Assembly (NCBI RefSeq): GCF_037176765.1
Contig: NC_090024.1
Location: 196,412,278 to 196,476,277, forward strand
DNA: 64,000 nt
Source of the DNA: Anolis sagrei
Lineage: Eukaryota > Chordata > Lepidosauria > Squamata > Anolidae
Direction of reading: 5' to 3'
Part shown: positions 30,636 through 41,900 of the stretch, piece after piece
Position numbering within the stretch: the first letter of the stretch is position 1
Layout: each line of letters opens with the position of its first letter
Made by a program: the position numbers and the translations under genes
Notes under the pieces: model-generated
Databases searched by the model: none
Told to the model about the DNA's origin: nothing
Seen by the model: the letters and a program-made list of their open reading frames with translations, nothing else

Positions 30636-30722
30636 CACCAGGCCTGGGCGAACTTTGGCTTCAAGGAGTTTTGGACTTCAACTCCCACAATTCCTACCAG
30701 CCTACCAGCCAGCCTTCGAAGC
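30636..30722. mobile_element. Partial hAT-type MITE
   Basis: CAGGCCTGGGCGAACTTTGG followed by TTTTGGACTTCAACTCCCAC is the left arm of the family at 27419. The right arm is lost. Confidence 0.55.
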
Positions 30723-30729
30723 TACAAGA

Positions 30730-31490
30730 CCATTAAATGCTAATCAAGGTGGCCAACTACAACATTCATACTTGTCTCAAACAGACAGGAGTTCTTTCTC
30801 CCACCCTGGACTTTTCACAGATAGATAAACCCCATTTTCTTAGTTTCCAACAGAGTTCACAACCTCTGAGGATGGCTGCCATAGATGTGGAAGAAATGTC
30901 AGGAGAGAATGCTTCTGGAACATGACCATACAGCCTGGAAAACTCACCGCAACTGAATGGTAGACTTATCAGGCTCTTGTGGACATCAAGCCATAGATGG
31001 GTTGATGTGAATTTTCTGGGCTGTGTGGCCATGTTCCAGAAGCATTCTCTCCTGACGTTTCATCTACATCTATGGCAGTCACCCTCAGAGGTTGTGAGGT
31101 CTGTTGGAAACTAGGAAAATTGGGTTTATATATCTGGGAAGGTGGGAAAAAGAACTCTTGTCTGTTGGGGTAGGTGTGAATGTTGCAATTGGCCACGTTG
31201 ATTAGCATTTAATGGCCAAGCAGTTTCATGGTCTGGCTTCTTACTGCCTGGGGAAAACCTTTGTTGGGAGGTGATTGGCTGTCCCTGATTGTTTCTTGTC
31301 TGGAATTCCCCTGTTTTTGAGCGTTGTTCTTTATTTACCATTATGATTTTAGAGTTATTTAATACTGGCAGCCAGATTTTGTTCATTATTGTGGTTTCTT
31401 CCCGATTGTTGATTGCTGGCCCTGATTGTTTCTTGTCTGAGAGAATGCTTCTGGAACACGGTCACAACAATGAAAGTCTTCAACAATACA
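30730..31490. mobile_element. Probable Penelope-like elements in head-to-head inverted pair
   Basis: A + oriented copy (30736-30960) and a minus copy (31000-31490) share about 220 bp in inverted orientation, with a short spacer near 30961-31000. Minus-strand reading gives NKIWLPVLNNSK and then TGEFQTRNNQGQP, which resembles the end of a Penelope GIY-YIG protein. Inverted and tandem pairs are common for Penelope-like elements. The class call is tentative. Confidence 0.45.
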
Positions 31491-31505
31491 AGCCTTACTA
31501 CAGAA

Positions 31506-31895
31506 TGAATCCACTTTAAAACTGGTTTCTGCCTCCTGCCGAATTCTGGGGTTTGTAGTTTAGGTGGTGCAATGGGTTAAACCCTTGTGCCGGCAGGGCT
31601 CACAAGACCAACAGGTCAGCAGTTCGAATCCAGGGAGAGCGCGGATGAGCTCCCTCTATCTGCTCCAGCTCCCCTTTGCAGGGGCATGAGAGAAGCCTCC
31701 CACAAGGATGATAAAACATCAAAACATCCGGGTGACTCCTGAGTGATGTCCAATTCTCTCAAATCAGAAGCAACTTGCAGTTTCTCAAGTTGCTCCTGAC
31801 ACACACACACAAGTTTAGGGAGGAGCCTTTAACAGCCTCACTAAACTACAAACTCCAGAATTCTGCAGGAGGCAGAAAACAGATTCATTATCTGG
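31506..31895. mobile_element. Palindromic MITE with a SINE inserted in it
   Basis: The arms TTTCTGCCTCCTGCCGAATT and the complement of AATTCTGCAGGAGGCAGAAA flank a tRNA-derived SINE at about 31562-31812 (B box CAGTTCGAATCC, end CTCCTGACACACACACAC). The SINE arrived after the MITE. Confidence 0.65.
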
Positions 31896-31913
31896 TGTGA
31901 TGAGCCTATATAT

Positions 31914-32440
31914 AGAATCATAGAATTGGAAGAGACCTCATGGGCCATCCAGTGCAACCCCCTGCCAACAAGCAGGAAAACTGCATCCAAAGCACCCCAA
32001 CTGATGGCCATCCAGCCTGTTTAAAAGCTTCCAAAGAAGGAGTCTCCACCACACTCCTGGGCAGAGAGTTCCACTGGTGGACAACTCTCACAGTCGGGAA
32101 GCTCTTCCTAATGAATCTCCTTTCTTGTAGTTTGAATCCATTGTTCCATGTTCTAGTCTCCAGGGAAGCAGAAAACAAGCTTGCTCCCTCCTCCCTATGG
32201 CTTCCTCTCACATATTTATAAATGGCTACCATGTCTCCTCTCAGCCTTCTCTTCCTCAGGCTAAACATGCCCAGCTCCTTAAGCCACTCCTCATAGGGCT
32301 TGTTCTCCAGATGCTTGATCATTTTAGTCACCCTCCTCTGGACATGTCAACATCTCTCTTCAATTGTGGTGGCCAGAATTGGACACAATATTCCAGGTGT
32401 GTGGTCTAACCAAGGCAGACTGTTAGACTTATTGTCCCAG
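31914..32440 (-). mobile_element. CR1 LINE, 3' part
   Basis: The minus strand reads [40 protein letters not shown] and VHQWNSLPRSVVETPSLEAF. This is the CR1 ORF2 end with the 3' ATTCTATGA-type terminus at 31914. It is 5'-truncated. Confidence 0.85.
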
Positions 32441-32470
32441 GCAATAGATATCCACGGATTATATATATAT

Positions 32471-32534
32471 GGGGTGTGTGCCATGGCTTGGATATATATA
32501 CATATATATATATCCAAGCCATGGCACACACCCC
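32471..32534. repeat. Perfect 30-bp inverted repeat with 4-base loop
   Basis: Left arm 32471-32500 starts GGGGTGTGTGCCATGGCTTG. Right arm 32505-32534 is its exact reverse complement, and the loop is CATA. It lies about 390 bp upstream of the CD46-like start codon. Confidence 0.9.
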
Positions 32535-32559
32535 TTATTTAAATATTTAAATATTACAT

Positions 32560-32922
32560 ATTTCCAAACCTCTCCTCTCCCTCCCTCCCTCCTTCTGCTG
32601 CTCTTGGCTCTGCATCTCTCTTGAGTCAGGATGCAAGCGTGCGCGCGCGCTCTCACTCTCCTTCTCTCCTCTCGGGAGCGCGCACGCTTGCATCCCGCCT
32701 CGAGAGAGAGAGAGAGAGAGGCTGTAAAGAAGAGTCAACGGGCGCGCCGGCCGTTCCTTCCCTGCCCGCCAGGGGGCGCCTTCGGGCGTGGCTGGGCTCC
32801 CCGAAGCCACAACGTCGCACTCGGAAGCCCAGGAGGAGAGAGAGGCTGCGCGGGGTCCTTCCTCTCCATCCTCCACCCTGGAAGGGCTTTCAGGAGGACC
32901 TCTTCTGGCCTGAGCCGCTTCC
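32560..32922 (+). promoter_or_regulatory. CpG-rich promoter / 5' UTR of the CD46-like gene
   Basis: AT-rich repeats give way to GC-rich, CpG-containing DNA that ends at the signal-peptide exon. It holds a GCGCGCGC block and a (GA)n run. No TATA box is placed with confidence. An upstream ATG at 32631 opens 106 codons overlapping the main start in another frame, so it could act as an upstream ORF if it lies within the mRNA. Confidence 0.5.
32616..32708. repeat. Imperfect inverted repeat in the CD46-like promoter
   Basis: Left arm 32616-32652 and right arm 32676-32708 pair over about 33 bp with a few mismatches. The core GGATGCAAGCGTGCGCGC pairs exactly with GCGCGCACGCTTGCATCC. The loop is a 23-base pyrimidine-rich spacer. 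Confidence 0.8.
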
Positions 32923-32992
32923 ATGCCACTCCTGCCCGTCCGCTCTGCTGAGTTTCTGTTGTTCCTGCTCTGGCTGCCCTCCGAAGTCCAGG
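32923..32992 (+). CDS. CD46-like: CD46-like exon 1: signal peptide
   Basis: It encodes [20 protein letters not shown] and ends EVQ plus one base: a short n-region, a Leu-rich core and a likely cleavage near Gln-Gly. The phase-1 donor GTGGGT at 32993 fits the next exon. A better-looking GTAAGG four bases on would give phase 2 and break the frame. The start codon context is weak (T at -3). Confidence 0.7.
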
Positions 32993-35900
32993 GTGGGTAA
33001 GGATGGCGCCAAGGATGAGCCAGAGGCAAGGCAAGGACCATCCTCTTGGATGCATCCACACTGGAGAAGTCGCGCACTTCGACCACACTTGAACTGCCCA
33101 TGGCTCAGTGTTAGGGCATCCTGGGAGGAGGAGGAGGAGGAGGAGCCCTCCTCTGTCAAAAATAGCCAGTACCTCCCCAAACTGCAACTCCCATTGAGCC
33201 ATGGTGGTGAAAGTGGTGTCAAACTGCATCATTCCGTGTAGACCAGCCATTGGGCCCTTCCTACAGGTGTTTTAGGCTTCAACTCAGAAGCTCTTGGTTC
33301 TCCATGTCAACTCAGTGTGTTGTAAGCCAAAAAATAACCCATCTAAGTTCTGCCTTTCACAGGTTCTAATAGTTCGACTCGGGAGCTTATCATTACTGAT
33401 ATTATTTATTTATTTATTTGCGACATTGATATGCCGCCCTTTCACTAAAAGGATTTCATTCTATTTCCACAATGTCACTACAGATTCATAAAGTTGTGAA
33501 GCATTAACCATGGTAACTTCAGCTCATGTCATTTCTTTTTATTTATGCTTATGTCGTTTGTTTTCTATAATATCTGGCATCTCAAGGTATGGACACAGCT
33601 GGCGCACAAGTTTTCATTCTGCAAAGGTGCTCCTGGTCATTGCCAACACCTGGGGTTCCAGGGCCAGCTGAGTTCAGGACCACCCCCAGACTGCAAACCT
33701 GTGTCTTTAGGGGGAGTGTGGCCCCATCCAGCACAGGCTGCAATCCCACACTCTGATCCTCCTTCCAGGAGTACGTCTGTTTTGTCTGGATTTACCTTCA
33801 ACTTATTAGCCCAGTCCATGTAGTAAGTATTACATGGAGTAAGGAGTACTACAGTCCATGTAGTAAGCACTATGTAAAATATATTGTAATAGTAGTACAG
33901 ACAGTCTCCAAGTTACAAATAAAATAGCCCTCATCCAGTCCATGTAGTAAGTACTACATGGAGTAAGTAGTACTATAGTCCATGTAGTAAGTAGTAAGTA
34001 CTACATAAAATATATTGTAATAGTAGTACGGGCAGTCTCCAAGTTAACAAAATAACCCTCATCCAGTCCATGTAGTACATGGACTACATGGAGTAATAGT
34101 ACTACAGTCCATGTAGTAAGTAGTAAGTACTACATAAAACACATTGTAATAGTAGTACGGGCAGTCTCAAAGTTACAAACAAAATAGGTTCTGTAGGTTT
34201 GTTCTTAAGTTGAATTTGTTGGTAAGTTGGAACAGGTACATTTTTATGTGTAACTCCCTCCCTCTCTCTCTATGAGTTTAGATAGCACAGGGAAGGGTTA
34301 ACATCCCCGTGGTGTTTGTCTTGCTCTTGCCCCTATTCAGAAAATTCCACCTCACTTCCTGTCCCTGTGATAATTGGGTTTTGAAAAAATCGGCTTGTTG
34401 TGGAAGCGAAGATTGAGAATACACCTTTTCCCCATGATAATTCTTCCAGGAGTGAATTTCCCTTCGAAGGAGTAAATTTCTTTTACTTAATATACTGAAA
34501 GACTTGATACGTTAAGCAGACTGTTCTGCTTCTAGCCATAATCCTTCACCTTTCCACAAAACTTCTGCCTCCCTTTATCTGCAGGTGATTGTCCCGCTCC
34601 AGCCAGGCAGCCCCATGCGACATTAAGGGATGGACCCGCGAAAGCCAGCTATCCTGTTGGAACAGTTCTGCGATATGATTGCATCCCAGGTTATCAATTC
34701 AAATCTGGAGTAAGACCTATTATACGTTGTCAGTCCAATTTTAAGTGGTCATCAGAATCGAGTCTTTGTGAAGGTGAGTATATTTATTCCATGATTCCAG
34801 CTGCCTTGGCTACCTTACAAGGAGAAAGGCAGTATATAAATAAAATCAAATAAATTTTGCAGGCAGCAGTGGTTTTTATGAAAGCTTGATTAAAACTTCT
34901 GAAAGATCCAAATATTTAAAATGCAGAGAATGAATATTTGGAGCACTGTCTTTCCTAGCATCAAATTCAAGGGATGGTTCTCTGATGTCTTCAGAACTAC
35001 AAAAATACACGTATTTATGGATTAATAAAAAATAGGCTAATGAAAACTAGGCATGCTTAGTTGGTATTGAATGCTAGCTGTCATTCTTTACTGACAAAAA
35101 TAAAAAAATCAGGTGTGGGGATAGTAGTTAATAATAATAATAATAATAAATTTTGTTACATGCCTCTCCTAACAGCTTGAGGTGGGTACAGCAAAGTCAA
35201 ATCATATGTACCTGAAATACACACCATTATAAAAACATACAACATGATATGGAGGATATGTCTGGATTGCCTGATACACATATATTAGGAGGTGAAAATA
35301 TATTGAATATTTTAATTGCAGGTCCCAGCTGGCATTGATAAGATTTAATGGTTAAAAACTGATACGTCTGATCTATTTCTAACTTTCTAGATTTCTGTAG
35401 GTCAGCTGCTTCCATGTGATTTCACTTATTCAGCTCTGTGTTAAGCCTATTTGGGCTTCCCTGTTCTTGGCCAATGTCCAATAGCAAGCAACTTTTATTT
35501 GTTTATTCTTTTGACCATGGAGTCATATCCCCCCACCTGCTCCCCATCAGATAATGCTGGGAAAAAAGTACTGGCTCCTTTTCATAACGAAATGTGACTA
35601 AAATAATTTTAAAATGAATTTACTTATCTGTGTCTGAAGTATTCCTTCATCGTTTGCACTATGTGTACTTGTCCAAATGTGTATGACCAGAAACACTAAA
35701 ACTGCCCCCTTTGGTACTCTGAGCAATTCTATCTGCAAAGTGCTGTGCAAATTCTTCACAGGGAGCTGTTAAATGGTCAGCATTTTGTTCTTGAGGATCA
35801 GTTTAAAAGTCCTTGACCACTTGAAACAGTTCAGCTAGGTGGTTCTTTGCAGACACAATGCTGGCAGCAACAAATGATTTATCTGCTGTCTTCATTGCCA

Positions 35901-38900
35901 TGGAGTAGGCTTTGAAATATGCTCTAACCAGCGTTTGGTCAGATTCCTTTTGAGTGTTCCGCCAATATTCCTCAAGTCCCCCATCTCACTTGCTTCATCA
36001 CCACCAGTTCCCAGGAAAACCAAAGGACTGGTTTGGCTCCACCTGTAAGAGGGGATACTCGGAGCCAACTGTGTCCTCTGCCCTGGCCATTTCCCCATTC
36101 CAGAGGTCAGCCAGAGCTTTGACAGAATCGTCTGTTGAGGTGGCAGGAAAATCCCCAAGAGCCATCAGGAATCCATCTGGATTCTTTGGCCTCCTGGAAG
36201 GAACCATTCGAATCGGTCCTCCACACCTGCAGAGACATTGAGTCCCAGCAAGTCTAAACCTTTTCAGATACTGATTGGTCCATGACAACAGAACTGGAGA
36301 GTTCCTCTATAGTACCAATACTATCATCCCATCCTGCACAGAAAACAAGGTCCAGAGTGTGCTCAGCAGTGTGAGTAGGACCATATAGCACTCAGGACAG
36401 ACCCATGGTTGTCATGGAGGTCATGAGGTCCTGAATCACTCCTGAAAGGGAAGTCTCAGCATGGATGTTGAAGTGTCACAGCACTAGTAGCCAATTCCAA
36501 GTTCACCCCAGCTAGCTCAGGGAGGGAGACTGTTAAGCAGTGGGGTGGATGGTACACCAAGAGAATCCCTGTTTTGTTCTATCTACACTCCTTTGGGTAT
36601 ACACGCTCAAATGCTGTAGACGGTGGGACACAGAACCTAATCAGGGGATGGAACCTCAATAGACCACTGCAACTCCACTCCTCTGCCCTCAGGTCTTGTC
36701 TTCTGCTGCAGGTGGGCAGAGCTGAAAGATAATAACCTCCCCCACCCCAAAGTCTTATCCAAACAGGACTCTGTAATACAGGTCAGATCAGCATCAAGTT
36801 CTGGGTGGCAGTTGTTCTTTCATATGCATGTCACTTGTAGTTGAATGTGATAGAAGTGTCAAGATCTGAAATAGACTACTTTCTCAGACATTGGTTAGTA
36901 TGTTCACTCTGCTCTACAAATCAGGACGCCATGAGATAATTGTTGTTCTAATTCTTCTAGGAAAAAAGTGCAGGCCTCCAACTATAAACAATGGCAGATT
37001 TGAAGGCAGTATCCAACTTGGCGATGAAATAACTTTTTACTGTGACTTTGGGTGAGTTACAGGTTATTTGTTTTAACAAATATGTCTAAAACTTCTATAA
37101 GGGGCTTGATAGCAATATATTAAAAGATTTATAGATGGTATTTACATCTAAGCCATTCATTGTTTGCATTTTTTCATATAGAAGAGGGCAGAAAAGAACC
37201 TCTGTTCATTTTTTGCAGTTTCTTCATCATTGTCTCTGTGAATCACATGTATTCTGCACCTGCAAAAAGCCTCTTCAAAACCTTCTAGGATCACTAGGCA
37301 GAAGATATTTCACAATAACCTTGTCCGTTCTCTTGAGTGCAAGTAAGGCACTGGTTGCCACCACCACCCTCAGTTCCTTTTCATTCTCACTGCAGCCTCT
37401 TCTAGGAACCTTGTGCTTTTCTTCAGCTGAGGCCTTTCTTTTTCTCTGGGTCTTATATTCATTGGTTTTTGTGAGATTTTCCCTGAGCTTTTGGCTAAAC
37501 TCTTTTTTAAACTTATAATTCTTTTGGTGGTATTTTCTTCAGATCATCTACTTCTAAGGTCGATAATCTCATTGTGAGGCCTGCAGTGGAAAAATGCCTG
37601 ACACAGATCGACATTTTAAATGCCTTGTGTGCCTAGAGGAAGATCATATTGTGCAGTCCTGTGTTCCATAACAAGCATTTATACTCCAGCCACACAAAAA
37701 GTGGGAGGCTTGTCTACATGCCCTCTCATGTTAAAAAAAATTGTCTCCTCCATCGCCTTTGATGGTGCAGCCATCTACGTTGAAATCAGTCTAAAGAGCT
37801 TCATAGGATTCAAAAGGGTCCCAATCTTTGAGTTCAGAGTCCTTGGTACTGACACAACCTATGCCTCATCTATGAAAGCATCTCTTAAGAGGTCCATGGA
37901 AGAAGTAACCTCTTCAAAATAGAACAAGCACAAAGAATCATCTGGACATAGGGAATGTGAGAAAATGGTGATCCCAGAGATGCAACCGTCTCAAGAAACT
38001 GGGAAAAAGAAGACCACAAAATCAAGCAGTTGTTCCCTTACCAGGGCAAGGCTTCAGCCTGCAATTGAACTTGAGCCTGAGGTGGTGGAAGTTTCTAAGC
38101 CATCAAGATCTGAACAACCACACGGAGATTGCTCACCTCCTCCTCTCTAAAAAGAGATGACAGAGACTGAAGGGCATTCTGAAGGAGAGATTGTGGACTC
38201 TCCACTCTCGAGGAGCAGCTTCCAACTCTGATTGAATTTAGACACCTTTTTGAGTTTTAGGTTCTACACTTCATCCTGGCTATAGATCCCCACGTTTACA
38301 AAGTGTATGGTGCTGGTAATCAGCTTACCTTCAAATCAGAGGTATCACATATCCATACCTTGATGACTGCTCAATTGTTGCTCCCTAGACATTGAAGCTC
38401 CTGCAGCACATAGAATCCATTCTGGGTCTCCTGGACAATCTTGGCATAATTCTGAACAAGGACAAATCTCATTTGATCCCAATGTACCATGGGGATGTTG
38501 TTCGACTCCCTCAATGAGAGAGCCTTTCTTTCAAGGGACAGATTTACAAATCTCCAAGGCTCAGTGCTGTTCTGTCAGAAACACAAAAGAGTTTGTGCCA
38601 AAGACACTCAAATCCTGCCACGACACCTTGCCTCAACTACAGCAGTTATCCCTTTGGCATGACTTCACATGAGGCCTCAGCAGGTTCAGTTTCTTCAACA
38701 TTTTGACTTCTTTGAGATTCTCATCTGAAATGACTTGTGATTTCTGACCAAATTCAAAGCTCGCTCACATGGTAGAAAAAAACCCAACAATGTCTGCATA
38801 AGGGTCCCATTCCATTCCCTAAAACCTTCAATTTCCATCACCACAGGTGCTTGTATGATGGTATGGGGGCTCACTGTGGAGGACTAACCGCTGATGATCG

Positions 38901-41900
38901 ATGGTCTCAGTTAGAGGTCAAGCACTATAAAAAATTACTTGGAAGTGCTGACTGTGTTCAAAGCACTAAAATCCTTTGAGAAACTCATGTGGGTGTGCAC
39001 CAACAATACCATAACAACGTACTATATAAACAAACAAGGAAGCATGAAATTGAGAAGACTTCTACAGATGGCCATCCAGCCTCTTTAAAAGCCTCCAAGG
39101 AAGGAGCTTCCCCCAAACTCTGTGGAAGAGAGTCCCACTGTTCAGGAATGTTCAGGTGGAAACTCCTTTCCTGTAATTTTAACCCATAGCTCCAAGTTCC
39201 AGTCTTCAGGCCAGCAGAAACCATGCCTGCTCCCTCTTCCTTATGGCATCTTTTGACATATTTATACATGGCTATCATGTCTCCTCTCAACCTTCTTTTC
39301 TGGAGGCTAAACATACCCAGCTCTTTAAGACACTCCTCATAGGGCATCGTCTCCAGACCTTTGATTATTTTAGTTGCCCTCCTGTGGACATGTTCCTGCT
39401 TGTCAGTATCTCTCTTGAATTACAGTATTCCAGGTGGTGTTTAACCAAAGCAGCATAGAGAGACACTATTATTTTCCTGAATCTAGACACTATATTCCTT
39501 TTGATGCAGCCCGAAATCACATTGGGTTTTTTAGCTGCTTCAGCACATTGTTGGCTCATGTTCAACGTGTTGTCCACTAACACTTCTGACCCCCGCAAAA
39601 CTAGCTAAAATGTATAAGGGAAGCAACAACAAGTGCTGGAAATGTAAAGAACAGGAATTTTCTTTCACATATGGTGGCCCTGTAAAAAAGCAAGAGAATT
39701 CTGGAACAAGGTACAAAAAACACTACAAGACATTTTTCAATCAAAGATACAATTGGAGCCCAAATTAGCAATGATGTACAAGTCAAAAACAATGTATTGC
39801 CGAAGGCTTTCATGGCCGGAATTACTGGGTTGTTGTTCAGAGTTGCTGGGAGTTGTAGGTTTTGCAGAGTGTATGGCCATGTCCTAGAAGCATTCTCTCC
39901 TGACTTTTTACCTGCATCTATGGCAGGTATCCTAAGAGGTTGTGAAGTCTTTTGGAAACACACAAAATAAGTTTTATCAAGGACTGGGAACCATTTCTAA
40001 ACTTTCTAAAAAAGAAAGAAGGAACAGTTTTTATAGAAGGCTTCATAATTTAACCTGTTAGAATTGGTGTAGGGAATGTATAAATAATAAATATCAGGCC
40101 AGAAGGAAGAATAGAAAAACAATGTAATAGGAAAGAAGAACGGAATTATATATGAATGCCTCCAAAGTCATTAATTTGGATGGGTGGGAGGAGGGGTGAG
40201 TTTAACCAAATACTAATGTATAAAATTAGATGTTAGGAAGTATTGTACTGGTTCATTCATATATACATGTATATAGATTTATTTCATTGTTTTTTTTACA
40301 AATATGTAAATTGAAAATAAAAAAACCTACTTATCTCAAAAGGACTTTTTATAGATACTGTTTCGCTCATCCATTTCCTATCTCCTGCTCTCTTTTTGAG
40401 CATAATGGCAATGGAAATTGAGCGTAGATACACAACCTAGAGAAGAAGAACAAGATCTCAGCCATCTGCTGTTCCACCCAGAGCAGGCACAGATTGGAGG
40501 AAATGCCTTTTCCTTTTCCTCATCTACACTCTTTGGGCAAGCATGGCTGGCTAACTCTTAACAATTAAGAGCCCCCAAACCAAGAATAATAAATAATAAT
40601 ACAATAAAACTTTATTTGTACCCCGCTACCACCTCCCAAGGGACTTGGTGCAGCTTACATGAGGACAGGCTCATGGCACATCAGTAAAAACAATAACAAC
40701 AATAATACATAACAATAAAATAAAACCCATAAACAGAAAATAGCACTAAACATTAACAGTAACACAGCAACGTTTAAAAGCCTATGTCTGGACCAAATGT
40801 AATAATTAAAATTATAAAATAATGCTGAGCATGACCAGGTTAAATATAACTAAGATCGAATTTTCAGAGAGGAATGAGTGAGAAAACATTCCTAGATCAC
40901 TAATAAAGTGCATTGAGGGACATATTGCTGGGAGTTTCCTTATTCTGGGAAGGCACCCAGGGGTCCTCAAACTTTTTAGACAGAGGGCCAGGTCACAGTC
41001 CCTCAAACTGTTGGAGGGTCAGATTATAATTTGAAAAAACATGAATGATTTCCTATGCACACTGCACATATCTTTTTTGTAGTGCACAAAACACTTAAAA
41101 ACAATACAATAATTAAAACTAAGAACAATGTTAACAAATATAAACTTATTAGTATTTCAGTGAGAAGTGTGGGCCTGCTTTTGGCTGATGAGATGGGATT
41201 GTTGTTGTTGTGTGCTTTCAAGTGGTTTCACCCTGAGCGAGGGCCGGGTAAATGACCTTGGAGGGCCTTAGTTTGAGGACACCTGGTTTAACCCATTGCG
41301 CCATCAGGAGTTCCTGTAATTATGTGAATTCATAGTTTATCTGCGCCTGAGTTAGTAACAAACAACCATAAAACAGATGTTTTCTGTCATGGTGCCCTAT
41401 AGAATATTTTTCTTGTTCTGGTACTCTGTTTATTCATCACCAAGCAAAGACGCTCTCACACTTTTATTGCTCAGATCTCTTTAAAAGATTTCCTGAACTG
41501 ATTATAATCCTACTGTTCATAAATTCTTATTCCTTTGTTGTACTGAAGAGCTATTGTTTTTATAATCTTTTATTTTTTTTAGGAGGGGGCTGAGAATGAA
41601 AACATGTTAGAATATTAATGAGCTTGCAGAAAACTAAGCCCAATGGATTCATGATGTTATGTATTTGCATTCTGTTTTTGTTTTGTTTTTGTTTTTTTAC
41701 CTCTTGTGCACTAAAATGTAAGATTATTCTCTCCTTAGGTTCAGATTACTGGGGGCCAAGACTTCTCTATGTGTTTTGACTTCAGGCAGAGACGTTGGCT
41801 GGCAGAGAAGTGCTCCGTACTGTGAAAGTAAGATCATCTGTTCATTTATGCTCATTAGTGTTTTCGTCAGTGGATTTCATTGTCATTTCCACATTGCCAG

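Noticed and set aside
13294-32900. CD55 CCP4, stalk and GPI exons
   Set aside because: Reading all frames for four-cysteine CCP patterns flanked by phase-1 splice sites found none. A diverged stalk exon could still be missed.
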